From: Paenibacillus yonginensis
Lineage (GTDB): Bacteria > Bacillota > Bacilli > Paenibacillales > Paenibacillaceae
Assembly: GCF_001685395.1 (NCBI RefSeq)
Contig: NZ_CP014167.1
Coordinates: 1,989,501 to 2,053,500 of the forward strand
Length of the DNA: 64,000 bases
Direction: 5' to 3'
Of this stretch, positions 1 through 7,352 are shown one piece after another. The translations under genes were made by a program, and so were the position numbers. Each line of letters begins with the position of its first letter. The first letter of the stretch is position 1. The notes below the pieces were generated by a model, which worked only from the letters and a program-made list of their open reading frames with translations, did no database searches and had not been told where the DNA came from.

Positions 1-266
1 AGCTCAGCCGAACTCCCCTGAATAAAAGCCAGATCCGCATAGCCGATCAGCTTACCTTCGTATTGAATTCCCATCCGCAAAAAGTCCTCCGCCTGCCCGC
101 TTACACAGCGGCTCCACCACTCCTTCGTCTCGTCCGGTGTTCTGTTCAACTCCCATCCGTTGGCCGAACAAAACAACTCGTCTTGGCTCCAACTCAAAAC
201 TGCATCCAGATCGCCCATGGTAATAGGTCTAAGAACGAAATTTTCCGGTTCAGGTTTAGCGTTCAT
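1..266 (-). CDS. GNAT-family N-acetyltransferase, N-terminal part (cut by window edge)
   Basis: This reading frame starts at ATG 264-266 and runs off the left edge of the window, so only the first 88 residues are visible. A GGGAGAG ribosome site lies just upstream of the ATG. The visible part begins with a substrate-contacting strand of the RimJ/RimL type (FVLRPITMGDLDAVLSW) and continues to a central strand (GKLIGYADLAF), which is the usual start of the acetyl-CoA fold in this superfamily. The acetyl-CoA loop itself lies outside the window. The substrate cannot be guessed. Family assignment is by pattern only. Confidence 0.6.
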   Translation of the reverse strand, partial: MNAKPEPENFVLRPITMGDLDAVLSWSQDELFCSANGWELNRTPDETKEWWSRCVSGQAEDFLRMGIQYEGKLIGYADLAFIQGSSAE

Positions 267-328
267 AGGTTGACTCTCCCGTCCGTTAGGAACTTTATCT
301 CACAAATGTATTTCTCACTGCTCCTGAA

Positions 329-889
329 TTAAAATTGAAATCGTTCCCTAATCATTTCCGCGGTTTCATCCGGCCCAAGCTTCGTATTATTGATTCTCAG
401 ATAATGATCCCTCGATATTTCTCCCGGCAAAGAGTTCAGTCGATACTTCTCATGTGTTCTGATCAAATTGGCTTCCGATTTCTCTAAATGGCGTTTGGTC
501 GGCTTATGTTTGAGCCGATTTGGCGTTTGGTTGCGGTGTAACCTTTCTTCGAGATCCGCTTCAAGTTCCACCCAATAAACCGTCCAGCCTCTGGATTCAA
601 ACAATTTCGTGATTCCTTCGACGTACTCCCCATCCTGCTGCAGGTCAAATGCCCAAACATACGTGAAGATAAAGCCATCCATGCCGCTTTGCGAAACTTC
701 CTCAAAAATCCCTTGCCTGATCAGACTCACCAACCGATTACCGGAAGGCGTTCCATATTCAAAAAAGGGCGCCACAAATTCAATCGACATATGATTGTGA
801 AACAGCTTGAAATGAGTTTTGGCTGCCAGACTTTGGCCTACCGTCATTTTCCCCACCGCTTGCGGACCAAAAATAAGTACGAAATGCAT
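329..889 (-). CDS. P-loop (AAA-type) nucleotide-binding protein, kinase-like
   Basis: A 186-residue cytosolic protein with a P-loop at residues 8-16 (GPQAVGKMT). The usual Ser/Thr after the lysine is Met, with Thr following. I recall this GKMT variant as common in the small 'AAA family ATPase' proteins found next to acetyltransferases in Bacillales. The rest is charged and helical, with no transmembrane segment, as expected of a small-molecule kinase-like fold. GGGAGGAGG precedes the ATG. It lies 62 bases upstream of the partial GNAT gene on the same strand, so they may be co-transcribed. The substrate is unknown. Confidence 0.6.
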   Translation of the reverse strand: MHFVLIFGPQAVGKMTVGQSLAAKTHFKLFHNHMSIEFVAPFFEYGTPSGNRLVSLIRQGIFEEVSQSGMDGFIFTYVWAFDLQQDGEYVEGITKLFESRGWTVYWVELEADLEERLHRNQTPNRLKHKPTKRHLEKSEANLIRTHEKYRLNSLPGEISRDHYLRINNTKLGPDETAEMIRERFQF

Positions 890-1422
890 ACGGTTCCTCC
901 TCCCTTATAATCGCTTTTCAGCCTCTTGAGCAAAGTCTACCGGCTCGAAAGCAGCCATAACTAAATGGAAAAATTTTAACACCGGCGTCCTTTAACCTGC
1001 TCATGATTCATGAAGATATTGAGGATGATTAACTATTCAAGACGGCTTTCTCATAATCCTGTTTTCATGTTAAGAATTCCCGGAATGCGGCCTTAATCTT
1101 TAGATCCGCATTTCCGCAGGTTAATCCGTCGGGGGATCGACTCAAGCGGTTTGACGGGCTTTGGCTCTAAATCTCTTAATAAATATCTCATGAAAAACGA
1201 CGACCTGCGGCCGGTGGAAATTCCCGGTCAGATCGCCGTGTTTATTTTCTGCTCAGCTTCGGAATGAATAATACGCTGACGCGAAAAACTTTAAGGAATC
1301 CTTAAACCCTTCTTAACCTAAAACTCAATGGCTTTATGTTATGATAATTGGGCCTTTACAGCGGCAGAAGCCGCGTATTGTATTGCTGCAGGATCTTTAA
1401 TTAACGTTTGGAAGGTGTTACG
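890..1422. other. 533-base intergenic region, no gene recognised
   Basis: Both strands were read. Only short stop-riddled frames occur, none with both a ribosome site and recognisable protein content. A perfect-looking TATGAT at about 1339-1344 could be the -10 of the VanZ-RDD gene downstream, but no convincing -35 sits 16-18 bases before it. A small GCGGC/GCCGC hairpin lies near 1361-1375 in that leader. Confidence 0.4.
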
Positions 1423-2586
1423 ATGTCGTCTTTTCTGTTCCCGATTTCTTATGCATTTTTGACCTTTCCGGTTGCCGCACTGCTGTTCACCCTGCCTTTT
1501 CTTGTGGTCCAATACCGGAAACACGGCTATATTAACAAGATCAGAGCGGTTCTTCTCTATCTGTTTCTGCTTTATCTGATGAACGCGGTTTATTTGGTGG
1601 TCCTTCCTTTCCCGGCTTCCCGGCATAACCTGGCTTTGGCGGGCGGAAGCGTTCAGGCGGTTCCATTTCATTTTATTAAGGACATCATGAAGGAAACCCT
1701 TGTACAACCGGATAAACCTTCGACCTATTGGCATTTGTTCGTAGAGAGGGCTTTTCTGCAGGTCGTTTTTAATGTGGCATTAACCGTTCCTTACGGCATG
1801 ATTTTACGTTATTATTTCCGCACCCGCTGGATTCGCTGCTTCTTACTGTCTTTTCTGCTTTCCCTCTTGTTCGAGGTAACGCAGCTGACGGGCATTTACG
1901 GTTATTACGATCACCCTTACCGGGTGTTTGACGTTGACGACCTGATTACTAATACGCTCGGAGGCGTGGTGGGATTTTTGCTGGCTCACTGGCTGACGCG
2001 TTTTCTGCCCCAGACGGCAAATCTGGATCGCAACGTCGACATTGCCGCAAAAAGAGTGTCTTACACGCGCAGGGGCGTCGCCTTGTTTTTCGATTTCTTC
2101 GCCTGGCAGCTGGTGCTCGCGGCGCTTTTCGCACTCCATCTGCACGGGCCGTCCGCTTATGTGGTTTCTACGGGCCTTTATTTTATGCTTCTCCCTTGGA
2201 TTACCGGAGGACGCACGCTAGGCAAATGGCTGGTCCGCATTCACCTTGAGAGAGTGGGCGGCCGGTTATCCCTGTTATCCTTGGTTCTGCGGTACGGAAT
2301 TTTATATTGGCTCCTCGCCGGCTTAAATTTGCTGTTTCTCCGCGCATTTACGGAGATGCACGCGGTTGGGCGGGTGGCAGGTGGTTTGGGCCTATTCTTG
2401 ATGGATGCCTGTTTCCTGCTTCATCTGATCCAGCATCTTATCGGCAGAAACCCGGTTCTGTTTTACGAAAAAATCAGCCGAACCGCCCACAAAATCACAT
2501 GGCATCCGGAAAAAAATCCGCCGGTTCAGGGAGGCCGGAACCAAACGGAGCCGGACGGGGATTCGAACCCGGCAGACCCGGTTTAA
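1423..2586 (+). CDS. VanZ-like / RDD-domain membrane protein
   Basis: About 387 residues. ATG 1423 is chosen because GGAAGGTG (1410-1417) lies six bases before it; a TTG at 1408 overlaps that site. The first ~200 residues carry five hydrophobic helices in the VanZ pattern, including the short loop around YDHPYRVFDVDDLITNTLGG. From about residue 210 a second block begins with RRGVALFFDFFAWQLV and continues through GGRTLGKWLVRI, which is the RDD signature with its Arg and Asp residues. Such fusions occur in Firmicutes, and the function is not established; VanZ proteins are linked to lipoglycopeptide resistance. The tail is hydrophilic. The stop overlaps the end of the convergent radical SAM gene by four bases. 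Confidence 0.75.
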   Translation: MSSFLFPISYAFLTFPVAALLFTLPFLVVQYRKHGYINKIRAVLLYLFLLYLMNAVYLVVLPFPASRHNLALAGGSVQAVPFHFIKDIMKETLVQPDKPSTYWHLFVERAFLQVVFNVALTVPYGMILRYYFRTRWIRCFLLSFLLSLLFEVTQLTGIYGYYDHPYRVFDVDDLITNTLGGVVGFLLAHWLTRFLPQTANLDRNVDIAAKRVSYTRRGVALFFDFFAWQLVLAALFALHLHGPSAYVVSTGLYFMLLPWITGGRTLGKWLVRIHLERVGGRLSLLSLVLRYGILYWLLAGLNLLFLRAFTEMHAVGRVAGGLGLFLMDACFLLHLIQHLIGRNPVLFYEKISRTAHKITWHPEKNPPVQGGRNQTEPDGDSNPADPV

Positions 2587-3578
2587 AAGCCGAACGACAG
2601 CTGCTCCACGGGCAGCTCCCCGGCAATTTCCTCCAGGGCCGCGGCTTTGGACAATAAGGCTCCGCGGCTATCGGTACTAGACGCCTCCCTCTTAACTTTA
2701 GAGGTTTCATCTCCCGTTAAAGCATATTTCAGCTGCAGCTCGTCGGTTATTCGCCGGATGCGTTCGCGGTAACTTTCGTCCGTGTAAGCCCCTCCTTGGT
2801 ATAAATCCCTGTAAGCCTGCAGCTTCTCCGGAAAATGTTCGCACAGCGTCTTGTAATACCAGCCTTTCACATCCGGAGATAACCGCAGCAGGGAAGTCAT
2901 GACAAAGTCAGCTCCGCCCTTTCGGGCAGCTGCAAAGAGGACCTCCAGCCCCTCCTTGTCATCGGTCAGCAAAGGCAGGATCGGCGCAACAAACACGCCC
3001 GTCCGGATGCCGCTTCCGCTTAACGCTTCCAGCGCCTCAAGCCGTTTGAATGGCAATGGAGCACCAGGCTCCAGCAGACGAATCAGCTTCGCGTCAAGCG
3101 AACCGATGCTGATATTGACCAAAATATCGTCCATCGCCTGCAGCAGATCAAGATCCCGCAGAATAAGCGGGGAACGTGTCGTGATCGACGTGCGAATCCG
3201 GTATTTAGCCAGTACCTTCAGGCATTCCCGCGTAATGCGGGTTTTGCTCTCCACCGGCTGATAAGGATCGGTAACCGTTCCGATAGCCACCCGTCCGATA
3301 TGGCGGCGGACCGCCTCCAAATCGTGGGCATACCGGACGGCCAGTTTGGACAGCTGCGTTTCCAGCGCTTCGGCTGCATTCATTTTCAACAGGATATGGT
3401 TCTGGAACTCATCATTAGCCTGCTTATCAATAAACCCCTGAAACCCCCGGGCATAACAAAAGCTGCAGCCATGTGCGCAGCCTCTGTACGGATTGATCGA
3501 CCATTCAAAGGGCATACGTTCTTCTTTCACTTTGGTCAGTGTCTGCTTGGCATGAATCTGCTCATACGTCTTGGCCAT
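2583..3578 (-). CDS. Radical SAM protein, SPL / Rv2578c-like
   Basis: A 331-residue protein with the radical SAM iron-sulfur motif CxxxCxxC near residue 33 (GCAHGCSFCYA). The preceding INPYRGC is typical of spore-photoproduct-lyase-like and Rv2578c-type radical SAM proteins. These bind a 4Fe-4S cluster and S-adenosylmethionine; for most non-SPL members the reaction is unknown, and DNA-lesion repair is one suggestion. Later elements fit the TIM-barrel (TRSPLILRDLDLL, VNISIGSLD). Length matches the family. The start follows AGGAAGC. A LexA-type box sits 18 bases upstream (see 3596-3609), which supports a DNA-damage role. Convergent with the VanZ-RDD gene, with a four-base overlap. Confidence 0.8.
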   Translation of the reverse strand: MAKTYEQIHAKQTLTKVKEERMPFEWSINPYRGCAHGCSFCYARGFQGFIDKQANDEFQNHILLKMNAAEALETQLSKLAVRYAHDLEAVRRHIGRVAIGTVTDPYQPVESKTRITRECLKVLAKYRIRTSITTRSPLILRDLDLLQAMDDILVNISIGSLDAKLIRLLEPGAPLPFKRLEALEALSGSGIRTGVFVAPILPLLTDDKEGLEVLFAAARKGGADFVMTSLLRLSPDVKGWYYKTLCEHFPEKLQAYRDLYQGGAYTDESYRERIRRITDELQLKYALTGDETSKVKREASSTDSRGALLSKAAALEEIAGELPVEQLSFGF

Positions 3579-3595
3579 GCTTCAGCTTCCTAACA

Positions 3596-3616
3596 AGAAC
3601 ATTTGTTCTCATTGTA
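3596..3616 (-). promoter_or_regulatory. LexA/DinR SOS box with adjacent -10 element
   Basis: Read on the minus strand, 3609-3596 is AGAACAAATGTTCT. The core GAAC-AAAT-GTTC fits the Gram-positive DinR/LexA consensus GAACRNRYGTTC completely. A TACAAT hexamer (3616-3611) lies one base before it, so the box covers the expected transcription start of the radical SAM gene and would block initiation when LexA is bound. No good -35 hexamer was found. Confidence 0.7.
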
Positions 3617-3712
3617 ACACAAACCAAATCCCTTATCCTTATTTAGAATATGTAAATTTATGGGATACGATTTATCAAGTCCACGCATGATTCCGCTCAT
3701 GCCTTGCCAGTC

Positions 3713-4111
3713 TTATTCCTCTGGTTTCATTTCGTCTTCCATGACGCTGTAAACCTGAATTTTATCTTCAATAGCTTTCACATTTTCCATTAATGCAGCC
3801 ATTTGGGCGTAAATACCCTCTCGATGGGATTCTAGCAGCTCACGTCTCTCCCTTATAGTCCCCTCACCCAGGCTGCGCAGTTCCGAAAAACGTTTCATCT
3901 CCCCGATCTTCATCCCCGTCTCCCGTAAACGGATCAGGAATTGAATCCAAGCCATGTCTTGTTCCGAATATTGACGGTACCCGATACCGTCACGCTGAAC
4001 TCCGTTCAGCAGGCCGATTTTTTCGTAATAACGCAAAGTATGGTCCGTCAAACCTGTCAATTTCGCGATTTGTTGAATGGAATAGGTAGTCTTGTTCTTA
4101 TTCATGTTCAT
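3713..4111 (-). CDS. MerR-family transcriptional regulator
   Basis: About 132 residues from ATG 4111. The N-terminal winged helix-turn-helix is clear (YSIQQIAKLTGLTDHTLRYY, then EKIGLL), followed by YRQYSEQDMAWIQFL and a long C-terminal dimerisation helix. It resembles AdhR/YraB-type regulators that sense aldehydes through one cysteine in the second helix, but the aligned position is Arg (WIQFLIRLRETG) and the protein has no cysteine, so a thiol switch is excluded. No Shine-Dalgarno is visible. An extended -10 TGCTATAAT ends six bases before the ATG, which suggests a leaderless transcript. Divergent from the carboxymuconolactone decarboxylase gene it probably controls. Confidence 0.85.
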   Translation of the reverse strand: MNMNKNKTTYSIQQIAKLTGLTDHTLRYYEKIGLLNGVQRDGIGYRQYSEQDMAWIQFLIRLRETGMKIGEMKRFSELRSLGEGTIRERRELLESHREGIYAQMAALMENVKAIEDKIQVYSVMEDEMKPEE

Positions 4112-4117
4112 GAGGCG

Positions 4118-4126
4118 ATTATAGCA
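4118..4126 (-). promoter_or_regulatory. Extended -10 promoter of the MerR gene (possibly leaderless)
   Basis: On the minus strand 4126-4118 reads TGCTATAAT, a full extended -10 element. The -35 position is poor. The expected start of transcription falls at or within a base of the ATG at 4111, and no ribosome site lies between, so the message would be leaderless. Confidence 0.5.
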
Positions 4127-4145
4127 CAAGCCCGAAAAAGAGGGG

Positions 4146-4176
4146 TTGCCTTAGAGCGCGCTCTAAACGATAAGCT
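4146..4176 (+). promoter_or_regulatory. MerR-type promoter with palindromic operator
   Basis: TTGCCT (4146-4151) and TAAGCT (4171-4176) are separated by 19 bases, the long spacer typical of MerR-activated promoters. The spacer region holds the perfect 16-base palindrome TTAGAGCGCGCTCTAA (4151-4166). This is the expected binding site of the divergent MerR protein, which would twist the DNA to activate the decarboxylase-like gene. Confidence 0.75.
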
Positions 4177-4208
4177 TTGAAATATCAATCCATAAGGAGG
4201 AATTAAAG

Positions 4209-4613
4209 ATGACCAATGAGCGTTACAAGCGGGGTTGGGACAAACTGATGCAAATCGATGGTGAAGGTGGTGAGCGGGTAATTGAATCGTTAAAAGAGAT
4301 CGCCCCCGATCTCGGAACTTATATCGTCGAATTTGCGTTCGGGGACATTTATTCACGTGACACGCTTGATGCCAGGCAGCGCCAGCTGATCACGCTTGCT
4401 GCGCTCACCGCTCAAGGCGGGTGCGAGCCCCAGCTCGGCGTTCATATCAACGCTTCCCTGAATGTAGGTCTCACGCCCCGCGAGGTGGTTGAGGCGATCA
4501 TGCATTGCGTTCCGTATGTGGGTTTCCCCAAAGTGCTAAACGCCATTTCTGTGGCTAAAGACGTTATTGCCAAACGAGGAGTTTCTGCGAAACAGGAAAG
4601 TTGCGGACCATGA
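4209..4613 (+). CDS. Carboxymuconolactone decarboxylase / AhpD-like protein
   Basis: A 134-residue cytosolic helical protein of the CMD/AhpD superfamily. The core runs from DARQRQLITLAALTAQGG through CEPQLGVHINASLNVG to REVVEAIMH, the standard CMD helix-turn-helix block. A single Cys and a His five residues later (CEPQLGVH) stand where AhpD has its CxxC...H relay, so peroxidase activity with two cysteines is unlikely. Homologues beside AdhR-type MerR regulators (yraC in B. subtilis) are linked to carbonyl or electrophile stress. AAGGAGGAA precedes the ATG. Transcribed from the MerR-type promoter just upstream. Confidence 0.8.
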   Translation: MTNERYKRGWDKLMQIDGEGGERVIESLKEIAPDLGTYIVEFAFGDIYSRDTLDARQRQLITLAALTAQGGCEPQLGVHINASLNVGLTPREVVEAIMHCVPYVGFPKVLNAISVAKDVIAKRGVSAKQESCGP

Positions 4614-4626
4614 AATGGATGAAGTT

Positions 4627-5226
4627 TTAATCGTTTAAACCTTTTCCGTCAAGAATAGGCTGAACATATTTTTCAATTCTGGACACTCGGGTCTTGGACT
4701 GCTTGGCTTCCGAGAAATAAAACAGGTACGCTCTTTGACGCCCGGGTGTCAAGGCTTCAAAAGCCGTCTTGAGTGCGGGCATTTCAGCAAATTTCTGCTC
4801 CAGCTCTTCGGGAACGGTGTATTCAGACGTCTGTTTGAAATCGACTTTTAGCCCGGCTTGTTCAATTTCAATAGCCGCCTGAACATACGCCTTCAAAGTG
4901 GTTTCAAGTGCGGTTATCTCTTCAACGTTTGTGAACCGAATCTGACGTGCCGCTTGAACCTTATCCGTTTGCTGAATTAAAATCCCTGCGGGATCTTTCA
5001 TCAAAGCCCCTTTGTGGAACAGAAGTGCACAATAATCTTTAAATCCGTGGATGATAACGATGTTTTTGCCATTAAAGGTATAGCAAGGATGCATCCATTT
5101 AAAATCCTCAATCAGCTCGCTGTGACTGTCCAGAACAATGGCTCTCAGTTTTACATATTCATCTTTCCACTTGGTTGCTTTGCTCAGAAATTCTTCAACT
5201 TTAGGATTGGTTCTGTTAGTTGTCAT
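4627..5226 (-). CDS. YdeI/OmpD-associated family protein (DUF1801 fold)
   Basis: A 199-residue cytosolic protein. The N-terminal half is a DUF1801 (YdhG-like) domain, recognisable from LIEDFKWMHPCYTFNGKN and HGFKDYCALLFHKGALM. The C-terminal half carries the YdeI block, with TPGRQRAYLFYFSEAKQSKT followed by RVSRIEKYVQPIL. Length and order match YdeI of Bacillus. The biochemical role is unknown; 'bacteriocin protection' is a weak historical label. GAGGTG stands before the ATG. Converges with the CMD gene, leaving 13 bases between their stops. Confidence 0.8.
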   Translation of the reverse strand: MTTNRTNPKVEEFLSKATKWKDEYVKLRAIVLDSHSELIEDFKWMHPCYTFNGKNIVIIHGFKDYCALLFHKGALMKDPAGILIQQTDKVQAARQIRFTNVEEITALETTLKAYVQAAIEIEQAGLKVDFKQTSEYTVPEELEQKFAEMPALKTAFEALTPGRQRAYLFYFSEAKQSKTRVSRIEKYVQPILDGKGLND

Positions 5227-5435
5227 CCAGAAACACCTCAGAGGGTTATTTTTTATGGGGTTTGGCCAGCGAAATGTATAGCTAGTCCCATTGCCATTCT
5301 ATCACGGGATCCTCTGGCTACCAAATGAAGAAGACGGCAATGTTGTTCTTCGGTTCTGGATCGACAACAGCACGCGGTGAAGAGGGTGTCGCCCCCTCTT
5401 TTATTAACAGGTATCCCACAGGATTATAGAAGGAG

Positions 5436-5597
5436 TCAGCTCGTTTTGTTTTTATCGAAATATACCCAGCAATAATACACTGCCCAGAACACAACTAAGG
5501 TAAATAAGGCATAGGGCCTGTGAGGTAAATAGATCGCTAACAAGATTGCCGTTATCAAAAAAGGCGGCAGGAGGATCCAATATTTTTTATTACGCAT
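5436..5597 (-). CDS. Small membrane protein (53 aa)
   Basis: A short frame starting at ATG 5595-5597, directly after the stop of the GrpB remnant. It has a strong GGAGGCGG ribosome site eight bases upstream, inside the end of that remnant. The product has two hydrophobic helices (WILLPPFLITAILLAIYL and ALFTLVVFWAVYYCWVY) joined by LPHRPY, and ends in a basic tail (DKNKTS). No family recognised. The intact frame and ribosome site suggest it is still expressed although its upstream neighbours are broken. Confidence 0.5.
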   Translation of the reverse strand: MRNKKYWILLPPFLITAILLAIYLPHRPYALFTLVVFWAVYYCWVYFDKNKTS

Positions 5598-5807
5598 CTA
5601 AAGATCCGCCTCCCCTGGTTTCCAGCCCGTTTCCTGTGACCAAAGATGTGCTTGTCTTAAAATATCCCATACCATCGTTCCTTTGCCTTCCACGTATTTA
5701 ATCCGATCCAGTGGATATAAGTTCATCAATCGCCGTTTTTCTGCCTCATACCTTAAACAGTCCTCTGGATGTCCCCTCAAATAATCTCGAAATAACAAGT
5801 TCCCTTC
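5598..5807 (-). pseudogene. GrpB/UPF0157 C-terminal remnant
   Basis: About 69 codons begin directly after the stop of the Nudix remnant, in the same frame. They contain LLFRDYLRGHPEDCLRYEAEK and an ending with YVEGKG...DILRQA, which match the last third of GrpB/UPF0157 proteins (normally about 170-190 residues). There is no proper start or ribosome site and the N-terminal two thirds are absent. Most likely a deletion joined this fragment to the end of the Nudix gene. Confidence 0.6.
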
Positions 5808-6297
5808 TCATGTTAACAAGCCCTTAAACTTCAAATAATATTTAATTCCAGCTCTGTCTACATCCGAAAAACCTAAGGGATCCTGCCGGAACAAATCTCT
5901 CACCGCTTTCACGTTCATCCATTTGTCTCCGAGGTGTCATCGCCTGTCTCAAGTAAATTCCCCGTAGCCTGGCATCTGAAATAAAGACCTACCGAATCAA
6001 CTGGCCTTTGATAGTCTGATAAGCCGCAAAAGGTTTCAGGCATTCAAGCTCAAATGCCGGGTTCATCCCGACCGTATCTACTCTTGTTTCCACATCTTCA
6101 ATTTTTGAAATATCAAACCCGGTTTCTTCTTTAACTTCTCTGATTAAAGCTTCTATTAAGGACTCGAAGGGGTCAATCCTTCCTCCTGGAAGCTCAAGCT
6201 TAAACAGAGAATCCGGCTTTGTCCTTCTTTGTAGGAGAATCTCGGTTTCGTCCCCGCTAAAACGTTCAATAATGGCCCTCGAATTGACATAGAACAT
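5808..6297 (-). pseudogene. Nudix hydrolase with two frameshifts
   Basis: ATG 6297 opens a frame with a complete Nudix box (G-x5-E-x7-REVKEETGF), which would bind Mg2+ and cleave a nucleoside diphosphate derivative. That frame stops after 102 residues (TIKGQLIR). Reading on after a one-base shift near 6003-6008 gives PVDSVGLYFRCQATG and LLETGDDTSE. A second shift near 5921-5928 gives WMNVKAVRDLFRQD and VDRAGIKYYLKFKGLLT, a normal Nudix C-terminus, ending at 5808. The three parts together make about 163 residues, the usual family length. Either two one-base deletions inactivated the gene or both are sequencing errors. Confidence 0.75.
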
Positions 6298-6302
6298 AGT
6301 TC

Positions 6303-6524
6303 TTAACCCGCTGCTGCTATTCTGACCTCTCCAAACTGTCCGATCTTCTGCTGATCAAACCCAACTCCGCCGCCGTCTTTCACCATATAGAAACAGAAGC
6401 TTGGTGTTCCCCAGCATACTGATTTACCGCATCAACAGCTTCCTCTATGCCATCCCAATGGGGCAGGAATGCAAACAAAAACCAGTCTCGATCAGGTCGC
6501 CGAGCATCACTAGTTTGGCTATCC
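6303..6524 (-). pseudogene. Degraded ORF of unknown family
   Basis: Two adjoining frames on the minus strand look like pieces of one protein. The first contains DWFLFAFLPHWDGIEEAVDA and VNQYAGEHQA. After a one-base shift near 6390 the second continues with FCFYMVKDGGGVGFDQQK and GQFGEVRIAAAG, then stops. An in-frame TAG precedes the first piece and no start codon is present. AAGGAG near 6533-6539 may be the old ribosome site. I do not recognise the family. Together with the Nudix and GrpB remnants it marks a decaying stretch or one of poor sequence quality. Confidence 0.35.
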
Positions 6525-6566
6525 TAAATCAACTCCTTAATGACAGAGAAAGGACCTATAACTTTT

Positions 6567-7178
6567 CTATTTCAAGACGAATCTACCGCCAGCATAACCG
6601 TTATCGGTTAGATATTCCTTCATCAACCGGTTTGACACCTCAAGCGCCTCTTCCCGGCTTGCAGCCGGTCCTGCAAACATGAAGCCGTCTTCACCACTCC
6701 ATTCCTTTTGGATCGTACCGTTTTTGGCCGTGTAGTCCCTGTACCTCAGAAACGTAACCGTGCTGAAGTCTGCACTGGCAAACAAAGCCCCGCTGCTGTA
6801 AACCTGCGGAACTGCAGTTTCGTTATTCTCAGAATACCAATACCAGACAGAGCCATATCCCTTTTTATCAAAGGAAATGGTAGCCTCTTCACTCCCTTTC
6901 GGTACCTCAATCGTCTGATGATCAAATGTAACCGAACCTTTGAAAGTTCTTGAGCCTTTCCAGCTTCTATACAAAGTTCCTTTTAGATGAAGCGTCTCAG
7001 GCTCTAGAACCTTGCTGTTTTCAGGACCAAGCTGATAGTTGATCCCGCGGACGGCTACATCGATTGGACGGCCTATCCTGCCCATGATGATATAGACGGC
7101 TCCTGCAACCAAAGCGGTAATCAGCAGGAGAAGCAAGATCAGCTTAAGTTTTTTCAAGAAATCTCCGGAAGCCGCCAT
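6567..7178 (-). CDS. Membrane-anchored protein of unknown function
   Basis: A 203-residue protein with one N-terminal membrane helix (LKLILLLLLITALVAGAVYI) and an extracytoplasmic domain of about 165 residues. The domain looks beta-rich, with repeated strands such as FKGSVTFDHQTIEV and VWYWYSENN, and ends in a helical segment. No catalytic motif or lipobox is visible. GGGGGAGGGA precedes the ATG. No family recognised; its neighbours give no functional clue. Confidence 0.6.
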   Translation of the reverse strand: MAASGDFLKKLKLILLLLLITALVAGAVYIIMGRIGRPIDVAVRGINYQLGPENSKVLEPETLHLKGTLYRSWKGSRTFKGSVTFDHQTIEVPKGSEEATISFDKKGYGSVWYWYSENNETAVPQVYSSGALFASADFSTVTFLRYRDYTAKNGTIQKEWSGEDGFMFAGPAASREEALEVSNRLMKEYLTDNGYAGGRFVLK

Positions 7179-7352
7179 ACTCCCTCCCCCTCAAAGAACA
7201 AATTCACTGCGACTCGTAAGCGTAAACAGTTATCCTCACTCCATTATACCTAATAACTGGAGATGAGACCTATCTAAATTCCACTCCCTGGCATTCGCTC
7301 TTTCCCTCAAACAAACAAAAGGCAAGAACGACAAACGCGCTCTCGCCTAATC

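Noticed and set aside
2546..2582. A tRNA T-arm-like sequence on the minus strand (GGGTTCGAATCCCCG with GGCTCC after it) just beyond the radical SAM stop codon.
   Set aside because: No matching acceptor, D-arm or properly paired anticodon arm could be built upstream within tRNA length, and the T-stem has a mismatch. Chance, or at most an old tRNA or attachment-site fragment.
5321..5428. A 36-codon plus-strand frame starting MKKTAMLFFG.
   Set aside because: No ribosome site, no recognisable content, and it runs through a small hairpin; treated as chance.
5808..6297. Programmed frameshifting in the Nudix gene.
   Set aside because: Two separate shifts, neither at a slippery run, and a truncated neighbour make decay or sequencing error more likely.
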